Positions 22,853 through 34,571 of a stretch of DNA of 64,000 nucleotides are shown here, piece after piece. Numbering within the stretch: position 1 is the stretch's first letter; each line of letters starts with the position of its first letter. The notes below the pieces were generated by a model. That model worked only from the letters and a program-made list of their open reading frames with translations. It searched no databases and was not told where the DNA came from. The stretch is from Membranipora membranacea (Eukaryota; Bryozoa; Gymnolaemata; Cheilostomatida; Membraniporidae). The stretch lies in assembly GCA_914767715.1 (NCBI GenBank), contig OU612074.1, positions 5,781,501 through 5,845,500 on the forward strand. The letters are read 5' to 3'. The position numbers and the translations under genes are program-made.

Positions 22853-23293
22853 TATTTGTAAATATAAACATCAACATCATATACAGACAGGACACAGCTA
22901 ATATGGCTGGCAAGTGGCAGTGAAAAAAATTAAGCTAGCCCGGTAGTAGTTTCTGTTTCATCACAGTGATGTGTTTGCGGTTGAGATTTTGGCTTAATTT
23001 AGTCGGAAAACAGACACAAATTTTCCACTGGCTGCTAGTGAAAATACCTGCAAGTGATCCACATAGTGACGTAAATTTTTTTCCAAAAAAATGGCTATAA
23101 GCGCTCTAGAAATCTAAATTTCTGTGCCCAATACATATATTCTCAATGATAAGTTTTATGATACAGGCACTAGACATGCACAACCAGATTGAGACTTGTC
23201 ATGGATTTCGCAATAATTAAGTAGGACAAAACCTGTTGCTATTTTTGTACACATTGTCCGCTCTAGAGTATATAATAACTCTATGGGCAAGCA

Positions 23294-24504
23294 CTTGCCT
23301 TCTCTAATGCCACCTCCTCATGGTCTCAGCAGCATGAAGCCATCTCGTTGTGATGATGAGCATTCCACTTCCAACCCTCAGTGCATATTGTCAGCTAAAA
23401 AATCGATTTTTATGCTGTTGCAAAACCTGAGAAGCTGCCAACTTTATTTTACTATTCCTTATTTCACTTCAAAATGTTCTCCCAATCAGTTTGATAACTG
23501 AACCCAAGCCAAGCCAGCGCATGGAGGATTGCTTTCTATCACCTCCTCGGCGCAAATGCACTATCATCAAGGCATCAGCCAATCGTGCCAAAGTCCACTA
23601 CTCTAATTACCACATTGAGCATCGCACTAATCACAAAACAGTGAGCTGACTGTGATATCACATCTCCTTTGACTGCCTTTTGTGCAAAGGCCAAGCTTTG
23701 AGAGCGATCATCCACTGGATATCACAAACTGAAAACTGCTTGAGTGAAACAGTTCCAAGTCATTTTTGTATTGAGATTAAGTTATATTAAGGCTTCGTGT
23801 AATTCAACTATCTATTGAAAGCTGATCAAAATGTCTTTCCTGTTAAGCTTGTATGTAAAGTTACCACCATGTCTACTGCAGAAAAATTTTACTTTTCAGT
23901 AATTTCTCATGTATCAATTTAGTTGTCACTCTGAATAATATTATTTGAGGCTTTTGAAACACGACTACTATTGAATCAAAAGAAAAATCCTTTTTATTTA
24001 ATAGCACATGGTAGGACATTCATGATAGAAATGGATGAAAATAAGACCTTTTAATTCACATCTATTGCCACGACTGCTAAATTTCATATATAGTACATTT
24101 CTGATCTTCTTGTGGCAGATCGCTCAGAATAGGTTATTCTTAAATTGATAAGCTGACATCAGCCTATTCTCCTTTTTGGGCAAAGACTCGGCTGGTCTTT
24201 GTGTCAATATGCAAGTACAAAATTTGGGTACAAGATATAATTGTCATTTCTTTACCATAATATCAAATGGCGCTTCACTCTTAACAAAAATAGTTCATTT
24301 CTTCTGTATTCATATTTTTTTGTTGAAGTTATCAATTTCCAATTGATGAGTGACATTGATCCGGAGGAGGGTACCAACAAAGACCTTGGCCGACAATGGC
24401 ATTTTTATTATAGGATTAAAGGAAAAACTATGATGATGCATTGGTAAGCTTGGGTAAACTTGAAGATTGGGCCAGCTTGTACATGTCCGTGATTTGGCTT
24501 GACA
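23294..24504. other. right part of unit 1, no recognised gene
   Basis: The frame near 23,500-23,645 (RMEDCFLSPPRRKCTIIKA...) is open for about 45 codons with slightly protein-like content but no recognised domain. The rest is AT-rich and non-coding. The unit ends in TTGACA before the next GAACACGACC. Confidence 0.4.
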
Positions 24505-26116
24505 GAACACGACCTCTACAGGATATCGTCATTGTGCAGCTATTCAAGTACCCATAGTCACACATGTGGGTGACCTTGGCAAAAATAGTGCAGTATCATC
24601 TAACATAGATATTTGAAGCTCAAATGGCGTGAATCGTTGTATCCTGACGTTGATAAAAGTCACAAGAATAGATATTTTTATGACATTTAATGTAATCATT
24701 TTCAATTGGTTTGATTAGCCCTTGAATTTTCATTAGATTAAATAATAGAATATAATGAAAATGACTGCTTTTTCAATGACAGTTCGTCCCTGACACCAAA
24801 TTTCATCGCATTTGATAGAGTTTACGTATATTTGGACACAATTTCATTTTAATTTATTTTGTTTGTAATAGGAATTACTATTTTTGGATTCACTTTTCTT
24901 TCGAAACATGAGGCAAGATTTTGGTTAACCAAATAACGTTAGCAAATGCAGTTTTACAGCGGTGATCAAGGGAAGTCACTCTGAAAAATATAAAATAACA
25001 TACGAATAATACATACAATATAATCATTCATAGTCATAAAGAATATTCTCATGAAATATACCAATAACTATATTGTATTATTTTTTGTTTACATAACAGT
25101 TTTGACACATATAAAGCACTCAACGAAGTACTTCATGCACACAAATCAACACCAGACAAGTTTTACATCACAGAGTAAGGATATACAGAGAGGAAACTTC
25201 AATGATCATTATAGTGCCTGCGGTTTTTGATTAACTGGGGGAAATTGTGCACAGCTGGATGCCGAAAACTCTACCTTTGATGGGCCATAATTCATTCTGC
25301 CCAGTATTTTGGTGATTGATTTAAGGCCACACGTTCTCATGCAAATTTCTACTTATTCTTGCAAATTTAATTTCGTATTAATGTGAACCTACCACACATG
25401 ATTCTCATCTCCGAAAATTTCATGAGCGCAATCCTCCTGCGCCAATACGAACAAACGATAGACCTAACAGTGATATGAAATAAAAATATTTATATCAAGG
25501 AGAAGCTGTTACTTGTTGTTTACCGCCCAGTGATTCAGCTTCTATGTATGCCTCAACCATCTCCTCATAATTATTTCAATTGGTACTCATAATTCACTGT
25601 ATCCCTTCCCCCCTTACCCAAGGTCCAAAATTGAATGAGAAACTCTACATATTGATCATCCACTCCATCTTTTTACCAAAGTTGTGTTTGCATAGATTTG
25701 ACCTTGACTTTTCAATCAAAACAGGCAGCCACTCAGATAGCATTTTGAGAAGATTTATACTATCTGGTTACGTGCATTGTTAACATACAACGTTCCACAA
25801 ATTGTGGGAATCCCAATCCAAACGAGAGTTTACGTGAAATTTACTCCTAATTGTGAGAAAACGACCCCATATGACTTCACTTTAAGACAGATTTTTCTTT
25901 TGGTTCTACTAACAAGAAAATTCAGTGACAAGTTTATGACATGGCAGTCTAGAACCCTATATGTTTCAACTCTGGCTTAAGATGTTTGCTATTGAATTGT
26001 GTTCAACAGTTTTTTTGAGCATGATATTTGAAACCAGAGTTGATTGATGAAGTTTCATGGCGGACAAACACATAAAAGATTTTTTCCAAGTAAGTAAATG
26101 CTGCCAAAGCAGGTTG

Positions 26117-26325
26117 CTCACTCAACACTTCGAGCCGGCAAAATAGTGTGCCTAAAGGGCAAGGCTGCAATGACCGCGCCAATTTACTCTCGGTTTGTAG
26201 GCAGGTCGGAGCACATCTGGGGGTCCAACAACTCCCAGTAGTCAGTGGAATGCAGTGGGATTCGAACCCGCGACCTGCAACACTTGCAAGCTGAAGGACT
26301 GGCGCTCTAACAACTGAGCCACCAC
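26117..26325 (-). mobile_element. SINE subfamily B (unit 2)
   Basis: Orthologous to the copy at 11,058-11,271. A deletion of about 80 bp just left of it (present in all derived units) has removed its flank up to GTTGCTCACTCA. Confidence 0.75.
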
Positions 26326-27469
26326 ATAATATATTTCCTTTAACAATTACATGAGGTTTGATATGGACTGATCATCTCCTGTATGATATATATTGACTTT
26401 CACAGAAGTCTAAGCATTTCTCGCAATAAGTATTATGCATAGAGCATAAGCATAGATTCATTTGATTCATATTACTGTAAGTTATTGACTGGGTTGCCAC
26501 ATAATCGATAATCGCTTGTTGACTTTGCAGGACTTAAAATAATAATCTTTTTCTCAGCAGCCTCGCATGCCACTGTGCATTATAAGCTGATAGTCTACAA
26601 CTTAAACAGATAAAGAAGATTTGCTAGCAATAAGCACACTACTGCATCGTTCCAATGTTATATTTTATTAAGGGTATAACTGAGTGGTGGTGTGGGTATA
26701 CTTCTCATTAATAGGGACAGTAAGGTTGTGATCAGATACTCAACTCTTTCACAATGTCAAGCGAGCATTCTGAGACACTAGCGCATTAGAAATATCAGTT
26801 ATATCGGTCAGACCTTAAAAGATGCACACCTGACTTCTCCACTGATTCAACATCTTTTGTTGGAATGACATTTACAGAATAGAAAATTCTCGAACTCTTG
26901 AACAGGCCAAAAATTTACTGACACTTGGTTAGTGATTTTTTAACGTGTTTTAGTGGTATTTGAATACTTCATAAAGAGGATCAATTTCAGTAAACAAATG
27001 TCATGTCATTTTCTCCTGTGATATGACTGATACTTTGGCACATTTGTTTTGACAGTGAAACCATCCCCAGGCTTCACCAAGTGGGATCGTCAAACAAATA
27101 TGCATCCTCAAATATTCAAGTGAGAATCAGATTTGGTAACTAAAGTCATAGTGTCAGCAGCTATATTATAAAGGTGTTAGACTGTAGGCACGAGGATTGC
27201 AAACCAAAGTATGCAGTTTAGCACGAAAGAATTTTTCAATGAAAGACATCAAGTTCATGTATAATCCAGAGCTAAGACCATGTCTGCAATTTTTCCTTTA
27301 TACATGAAAATGTTTTGCTAGTTGTGATACTTCTAGGGGCATATATAAAATACAATTATCATGAACTTCATCACAATAACACTGACTTTTGCATCCAGTT
27401 TTGCGGGGACAGACAAATGCATCAGCCAATGCGGATGCAAAATGAGGATGTGGAAATGAGAGCTTTCTA

Positions 27470-28168
27470 TTTTTTGTCATAGCATGTATCCAAGTTAAGT
27501 TCTCTTGTATAAGAAATGACAATGACAATAACTCATGCTAGCCAAATAGCCTAATAGCCAAGTAGCTAATGCAATCTTGATTGGAATATAATATCAATGA
27601 AAACAGGAAATTGAGGGAATTGAAAGGAATGGCTTGACTAGTAATCATTGATTACGTCTTTGGTAAAAACTTGGCCCGATTTCAGCAAAAAGACCAAAAC
27701 AGAACACGAGCTCTACAGGATATCGTCATTGTGCAGCTATTCAAGTACCCATAGTCACACATGTGGGTGACCTTGGCAATAATAGTGCAGTATCATCTAA
27801 CATAGATATTTGAAGCTCAAATGGCGTAGATCGTTGTATCCTGGCGTTGATAAAAGCCACAATAATAGATATTTTTATGACATTTAATGTAATCATTTTC
27901 AATTGGTTTGATTAGCCCTTGAATTTTCATTAGATTAAATAATAGAATATAATAAAAATGACTGCTTTTTCAATGACAGTTCGTCCCTGACACCAAATTT
28001 CATTGCATTTGAAGAGTTTACGTATATTTGGACACAATTTCATTTTAATTTATTTTGTTTGTAATAGGAATTACTATTTTTTGTCATAGCATGTATCCAA
28101 GTTAAGTTCTCTTGTATAAGAAATGACAATGACAATGACTCATGCTAGCCAAATAGCCTAATAGCCAA
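27470..28168. repeat. internal insert flanked by about 97-bp direct repeats (unit 2)
   Basis: Positions 27,566-28,082 match 9,181 to about 9,690 from the array's left edge, including the unit-opening sequence (27,706: GAACACGAGCTC). The insert is bordered by two copies of about 97 bases (27,470-27,566 and 28,073-28,168). Junctions fall at CTAA and at a T-run shared by both sides, suggesting a microhomology-mediated copying event. Confidence 0.8.
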
Positions 28169-28607
28169 GTAGCTAAACAGCTGGGATTTCATTATCATTT
28201 CATCGGCTTTGTTTTTGTATTTTTATCATCATTCCATCAGCTGTTTTTTGTATCAGATAAATAGCGAGAGCATCAAGATACAAATCATTATACTCAAGAC
28301 ACATAATCAGTGATGTTGTTTAGTGAATGTTTATTCTAGACAATAATAATCAGATAATTCTGAAAATGCTATTTCTCTGCTCTGAAAGACAAGTTGTATG
28401 TTATATGTAAAATGCTCAACTCTGACTACCAGAATTCTCGAACTCGTCACACAGTTGTAATAATTTTGTGACAATGCTATTATTTTACCAGGGCACAACC
28501 AGTACTGACGTCCATTAATACATGACAATTGTCATGCCACTCCAAGAATAATTTGAGATGACAGATTTCAATAGATGACACTTTCTAAAATAGAAACAGA
28601 AAATCAG

Positions 28608-28615
28608 TATATAAA
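28608..28615 (+). promoter_or_regulatory. TATA box of gene 2, copy 2
   Basis: TATATAAA at the same distance from the first donor as in copy 1. Confidence 0.6.
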
Positions 28616-28861
28616 CATGTACAATAAGAACAACCAATCATTCAAGATTTTCTCTTAAAATCAGAACTTAACAAAACTCAGTGGTAAGTTTACTTGCTAG
28701 TGCATATTATTTCATTGGACTACTGCGCAGGACACAAAGAAAACTCACAGTGATTAAAAAATTCATTTATCTACATTTCAACTGGGATATATTCCAAATC
28801 GTTAATTATGAACTAAACTACTGAAATGAAATGAATTATAAATTTCTTACTTTTGTAGAAG

Positions 28862-29824
28862 ATGAATATTCTGATCACAGCCCTTATCTTTTCTGCTGTA
28901 ATTGGTGAGTTCGACATTCCTAGGAAGACACATCAGAGTGTTCTTAGAGATTGCTATCCTGTACAGTGAACTTCAAAATGTTGTAGCTATACTCAATTAA
29001 ACATTTATAAATATTCACATTGACTCATGAGTGCATAGCAGTACTGTGACTTTGTACTAATTAATTGTTGATTTTATTCCATTGCTGCATATTACTTCAT
29101 TGATGTCGTCTGATTTTCTCATGGTTATGAATCATAGTAGAGTTTCACTACAGATGGAATCCTTTTCATGTGTTATTCAGGTGTGAGTTCGGGCTTTATT
29201 TTTTTGGGAGGAAAGAGGAAGAGGTAAAAGATGCTAATCAGGCCACACTCCAAGCTATGCCGCCCTAAGCTTCAGTAAGCATTGATTGTCTTGATTCAAC
29301 TAGATGGTGTACTTATTGCGCTGGACATAATGTATTCTAAAATTAGCAAGGTAATGGTGTTTGTAAAATTAAAAAAATACGGCAATTTATCATGTACTTT
29401 TATATTTCAGGTTGGAGATCAAAGGCTACCAAGAAAAAAGATGCTATATTTAACCTTCTTTTCTGTTTATATTGTAAAAAAATATAATGCCTTCCTGATT
29501 CTTCTCTTTTTGTTTTAAACTCCAGCTTTGGCAATAAAAGATAAACTATAAATGAAAATTGATGTAAGGGCGTATAGTAGAAACGGAACAACCTCCTCCA
29601 AATTCAATGGACCTGTTATCACCAAGAGAATTGCTGCATTCAGTAATAATACGAGACAAAACAACGACTAAAATTTATGAAGCTTTAACTTGTTTTTCTC
29701 TTTCTTGATTATATATACAGTTCCACTCAATATCTATAGTAGTAGTGTTGCAAACATCCAATCAACTGGACTTTACTCATTGTCAGGAGATTTTACAAAA
29801 TTTACAAATGATCATCATGTATAA
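28862..29824 (+). CDS. small secreted peptide (gene 2), array copy 2
   Basis: Signal exon 28,862-28,904; candidate 3' exons start at 29,181, 29,411, 29,526 and 29,721, with stops as in copy 1. No difference from copy 1 was seen in any coding part. The nearest changes are in introns (GAATTAT before the ATG; ACTCAATT in the first coding intron). The 3' UTR keeps the CATATTTACC variant shared only with copy 1. The exon structure is uncertain, as described for copy 1. Confidence 0.5.
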
Positions 29825-32151
29825 GTGTCAGTCTTGCCCTTAGGTGATCACCAATCTGTCTAGATAAGGGGAACATGTAACCATCACCGCATATTTACCA
29901 CGTAGCAATATCCCGACATCCGCGCTGCTTTAGGCGGAGTATGAATTTAAACTCAATTCAGAGATTTTTTTTGCATTATTTGTTCCCTTTGGTTTTGTGG
30001 CCAGAGTATTTATGATTGTTACACTACTTTAAAACATAATGGAGGAGCTCTGAGATTCACCCTATGCATGCAAATTTAAACATGGCAGTATTATGGTAAA
30101 GGATATATGCAGGACAATGCAATGCAGCTATTCTAATAAACAGTGTGCTGTTCATGTTCCAGTAGATATACGAATGCTTAGAGTAGTGTATGCATCCATA
30201 TAAATACGACCGTGATAAAATGAAAGGCAGCATTTGTACAACAATCTGTACTATACAGTATGCCCTGTGTTGATATAATATGCAGTGTAGTTAAGTTATG
30301 TTACTCAGCAGTGGTCCCTAGTAAGAATTATCAGATTATTTAAAGCCTGAGATTGTATATCTTGATGTTTGAGATTGTTACATTATGACTGATAGGGAGA
30401 CTAGCAAAACACAATCTGTAAAGGGCGATTAGCAAGACAATATCTGTATCGGCCATTAATCTTTGGTCATGGTTGCCTACAGTTTTCACTCTCGTCTTTT
30501 CCCTAACAAAGTCACTAAAAGGTATTTGTTGGTTGGTATTCACCTATGGGCTTACTTACTTCGGATTCCGAAATATTTTCAAAAAATATGACACACAGGA
30601 CACACAACTCTCATACACTATCTCTGTCTTTATCTCGATGCAGACAGGCCATGCGTGTGTACCTACTACTACCTAGTAAATCAAGCATTTGTTTTGAAGG
30701 AGAAAGATTGCAATTACTATGGCTTCAATTATTTCTTAGGCTTTCACTCAGACAGTGACACACAGTCTGGTTCTAATTGAATATTGAGGTTTCTGGAGAG
30801 GGTGTTGAAACCTAATTTTAGCCTTACCACCATGTTTTACGTTTTGTGAGACACATTCCACCAAACTACAATCAATTGGTATTTCTAAAGCTAGGCGTTG
30901 CGAGGTTTGGTATATGGTATACAGTATAATATAAGAGAGAGATTTATATGAACGTTTACTCACCTAAAAAGATGTACTGTAAAGAGGAAGAGATATCGCG
31001 TTGACTGTCCAAGGTCAAGGCTAATAGTCTAGATGGTACAATTCCGATAAGGTGCTGGTCTGCTAAGATCTCGGATAACCTCACAGTATTTACCCACCAT
31101 AACAAGATAATTCTACAATAAATAGTCCTATGGTATCTATTGCACAAAAGCCAGCAAAGCTTGATCCTGTGCCATGACCTTGCAACAAAACAAACTAATT
31201 TTCAAAATCATAATTCATGAAAATTCATAAATATATTGCCATTGTTTTGTCATTTCGATTTTTTGAAGTCAATACTGGCCTCTAGGGTCGTCGCATGGTG
31301 CTTTTTTGGGTGAGAAAAAACGTGCAAACGTTCAAAACACCTGCTATCCTACTGTCAGTATATTGACACCTCAGATATCCTTGGTTGAAGGGCAATTGGG
31401 GGACCAATATAATTGTTCGAGCTGTGATGTATGCGATCTCAAATAGTTCAGAAGTAAAGATTTGCCCATGAAAAATCTTTCCAGCATTCTCTTCAAATAT
31501 AGTTCAAAACTGTTGGTCGTTTAGGGAGGATACAAAAGACATCGATCATCCAGCAGTGAGTCCGTTGCCGACATTAAAATGAAGTTCATTGTCATAATTT
31601 AGTTTGTGTGGAATGCCATCGATCACCCACCATTAACAATAATGGACTGCTAATCCAATTATGTCTTATTAGAAACACTAGTCTGTAGATATGACATTAC
31701 CAATAAAATAAGAACCAGAGGCTACACTGTTATTGACAAAGTAGCCTACTGCTATAGGACCCTGGTAAGGAAATTGACACAAAATATGTACTGCAGGATG
31801 TCTGAAATTTAAACAAAAACAGGTCAATCCATGACTTTCACATTTATCAACACGATTAGGTGGCAAAACTAAACTTTTTCTACTTTTCAACAGATTCTAC
31901 TTCTAAATTTCCATCAATTATTATTTTAAAATCATTGAGCATTGGCATCCCTTAATAATAGAGCCATTGCTGTGTTAGTTTCCCCAAGTGGACACAAAAG
32001 ACATCAATCATCAACCGGTGCTTCTAGTGCCAATAATAATAATAATAATCCAATGATTGTTTATGACAAACACTAGAATCTAGATACAATTCAACATACA
32101 GTAATGCAAGAACCTCTGCACAACACACATGTCTTCAGCTAGAAATCATGA

Positions 32152-34571
32152 GGCAAGCACATAGAGTTATTATATACTCTAGAGTGGACAATGCAGTGCT
32201 GAAAGCGTCCTACTTAATTATTGCGAAATCCATCACACAACGCAATCTGGTTGTGCATGGCTAGTGCCTGTATCATATAACTTATCATTGAGAATATGCG
32301 TATTGGGCATGACAATTTAGATTTCTAGAGCGCTTATATCCATTTTTTCAGAAAATTTTTCATGGGACACCATGTAGATCACTTGCAGGTATTTTCACTT
32401 TCAATTCCATGAGGCAACGAAAACTGGTTGTGAGTGGATAGTGCATGAATCATTGACTTTATCATTAAAAATATTAGAATTGGACATACAAATTAAGTTT
32501 ATTGATCGAGCACTTATAGCCATTTTATCAAAGAATTTCACATGTAACACCATTAACCTCACCATCACCTGCAGGTACTTTCTCTTCCGGTCAGTTTGAC
32601 ATTTTATTATTCTCCCTTTAAAATAAGCCAACTATCAACCGCAAATACATGAGCCTAAATCTCGATGACAGGGCCAGCTGGTTTCTGCCTCTTGCCAGGT
32701 ATTTTGCTGTGTCCTGTCTCTCTAACTAATATGTTGCACACTCAGTCGGTGTATTTTATCTGTTCAGTTCCAGCTACTGGCGATGATCTATGATAACATG
32801 TGATAAAAGTAGCCTGTGGAAAAGCGATTGGAGGCGAAAAGTTTGCTGCTTACCTTTATCGTTTTTAGAGCATTTTTAGCAATATTTTTGTAAAACTTTT
32901 CATGCCACACTAATAGATGTCTTGCAAGTGATTCCTTTCAGGGGGCAGACAGGGGACAAAAAAATTTGTGTATCCCCTTAAAACACCAAAATCTCAACTG
33001 CCAACACACCATCCCGATAAAATCACAATTACCTGGCTAGCAGGTTTTTGCCCCTGCCACTTGCCTGCCTGCCAATTAAACTGTCTCCTGTCTCTCTAAC
33101 TGAAATATTACACACTCGTGAGTTCATTTAATCTGTGAAGTATAATGACTTCCAATTATACAAGATGAGCAAGTAACCCGTGGCTTAAAATTTTCAGCTT
33201 AAAGATTTCGGTTTTGGTTTGGCTATGTCATTTCTAGCTCTAAATTCCCTCTCCTGGGTAGCCACTCGTTTTTGTATTGCAAAAAATATTCAAGCCAACA
33301 CATCAGGTTAAATCAAAAGATCCATAAGCTCTTCTGCTGAGTCCCTGATTAGCAAGAAAATGTCGAACGGACAAATCAAGATACATACTTGACCAGATTG
33401 ACTCTACATTTTCTAAAATTCCCTAACTCAGTCTGAAAAATTGTATGAAAATGGCAATCAGTTATCAGTTGCAATACATTATGGAGAAAACACCATAATA
33501 TTTCGTCTTTGCAACTCAAATCTTCTGTTGAGAAGAGTACAGGGGCGTAATTAGACACTTTGATAATATTTCATCGTTAGGTACATATAATAGTATACAA
33601 TGTGAATTAAAATCTTTTAACCAATGTTATATACATCATCAGTCCAAGTCTTTCTATTTGCACTCACTACTGCGTTCTACCAATTTTCAGAAAATTATAC
33701 CAACACAACTGATAATTAACATGGTTATATTAGTGCTGAGAAAGCCGATATAATTTCGCTCTCTCACCGATGTGACATTTTTAAGTTAACAGATATTTCT
33801 GATTTCTCACCATACTCAAAATAAGAGATCATTTCTTTCAGAGGGGGGGGGGGGTGGGTGTGATGCAATTTCCTCTCATGGTTGTTTAGGAGTAGGAGGT
33901 GGCTCAGTTGGTTAGAGCGCCGGACTTCAAATCCGGTTCGAATCCCACTGCAGTCCATCTTCTACTGGGGATTGGTTGGTCCCCCAGGTGTGCTCCGACC
34001 TGCCTGCAAACAGAGAGCAATTTGGCGCAGATATTGCGGCCTCGCCATTAAGGCAATAATATTTCGCCGCCCATTCCTCGGGATGGGCGAGTGATAAGAC
34101 ATCGGATTTTAATCAACCTTTAATCAACCTTATTTGTAAATATAAACATCAACATCATATACAGACAGGACACAGCTAATATGGCTGGCAAGTGGCAGTG
34201 AAAAAAATTAAGCTAGCCCGGTAGTAGTTTCTGTTTCATCACAGTGATGTGTTTGCGGTTGAGATTTTGGCTTAATTTAGTCGGAAAACAGACACAAATT
34301 TTCCACTGGCTGCTAGTGAAAATACCTGCAAGTGATCCACATAGTGACGTAAATTTTTTTCCAAAAAAATGGCTATAAGCGCTCTAGAAATCTAAATTTC
34401 TGTGCCCAATACATATATTCTCAATGATAAGTTTTATGATACAGGCACTAGACATGCACAACCAGATTGAGACTTGTCATGGATTTCGCAATAATTAAGT
34501 AGGACAAAACCTGTTGCTATTTTTGTACACATTGTCCGCTCTAGAGTATATAATAACTCTATGGGCAAGCA
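32152..34571. mobile_element. foldback element, unit 2
   Basis: Element 32,160-34,563 with GGCAAGCA on both sides (32,152-32,159; 34,564-34,571). Same internal layout as in unit 1. It was copied with the unit, not newly inserted. Confidence 0.8.
33887..34130 (+). mobile_element. SINE family A (unit 2)
   Basis: Same insertion site inside the foldback element as in unit 1; the preceding G run has 12 bases. Confidence 0.85.

Larger units (their letters stand above)
20873..23293. mobile_element. foldback-type DNA transposon, unit 1, with 8-bp target duplication
   Basis: The element proper is 20,881-23,285 (2,405 bp), flanked by perfect GGCAAGCA at 20,873-20,880 and 23,286-23,293. The ends are inverted copies: CATAGAGTTATTATATACTC and five more bases match perfectly, and diverged homology continues for about 240 bp (20,881-21,118 with 23,038-23,285). 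The left arm then carries two further diverged tandem repeats of about 360 bp (21,120-21,840), whose inverted relative is at about 22,860-23,036. Long inverted arms built of tandem repeats define foldback elements; the 8-bp duplication and CA...TG ends suggest the hAT group. There is no transposase frame, so it is non-autonomous. A SINE sits in its middle. Confidence 0.8.
9317..24504 (+). repeat. array unit 1 (long, diverged left unit, 15.2 kb)
   Basis: It starts at GAACACGACCTCTACAGG, the same bases that open units 2 to 5. Compared with them it has two extra blocks, about 11,489-14,172 and 14,478-16,102, plus a short extra stretch before 11,060. It lacks the internal insert found near +3.1 kb in the others. 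From 9,317 to about 17,360 it differs from unit 2 by several per cent. From there to its end only about seven single-base changes were seen by eye. It is probably closest to the ancestral single-copy locus. Confidence 0.9.

Noticed and set aside
20873-23293. autonomous transposase inside the foldback element
   Set aside because: No frame longer than about 76 codons and no transposase motif; the interior is non-coding.
23283-23501. 72-codon ORF (MGKHLPSLMPPP...)
   Set aside because: Its ATG lies in the terminal repeat and target duplication of the foldback element. No domain is recognised.
27298-27528. 76-codon minus-strand ORF with several cysteines, repeated in derived units and shorter in unit 1 (16,550-16,732)
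   Set aside because: The differences between unit 1 and the derived units do not look protein-conserving, and there is no start context or splice site. It is probably chance.
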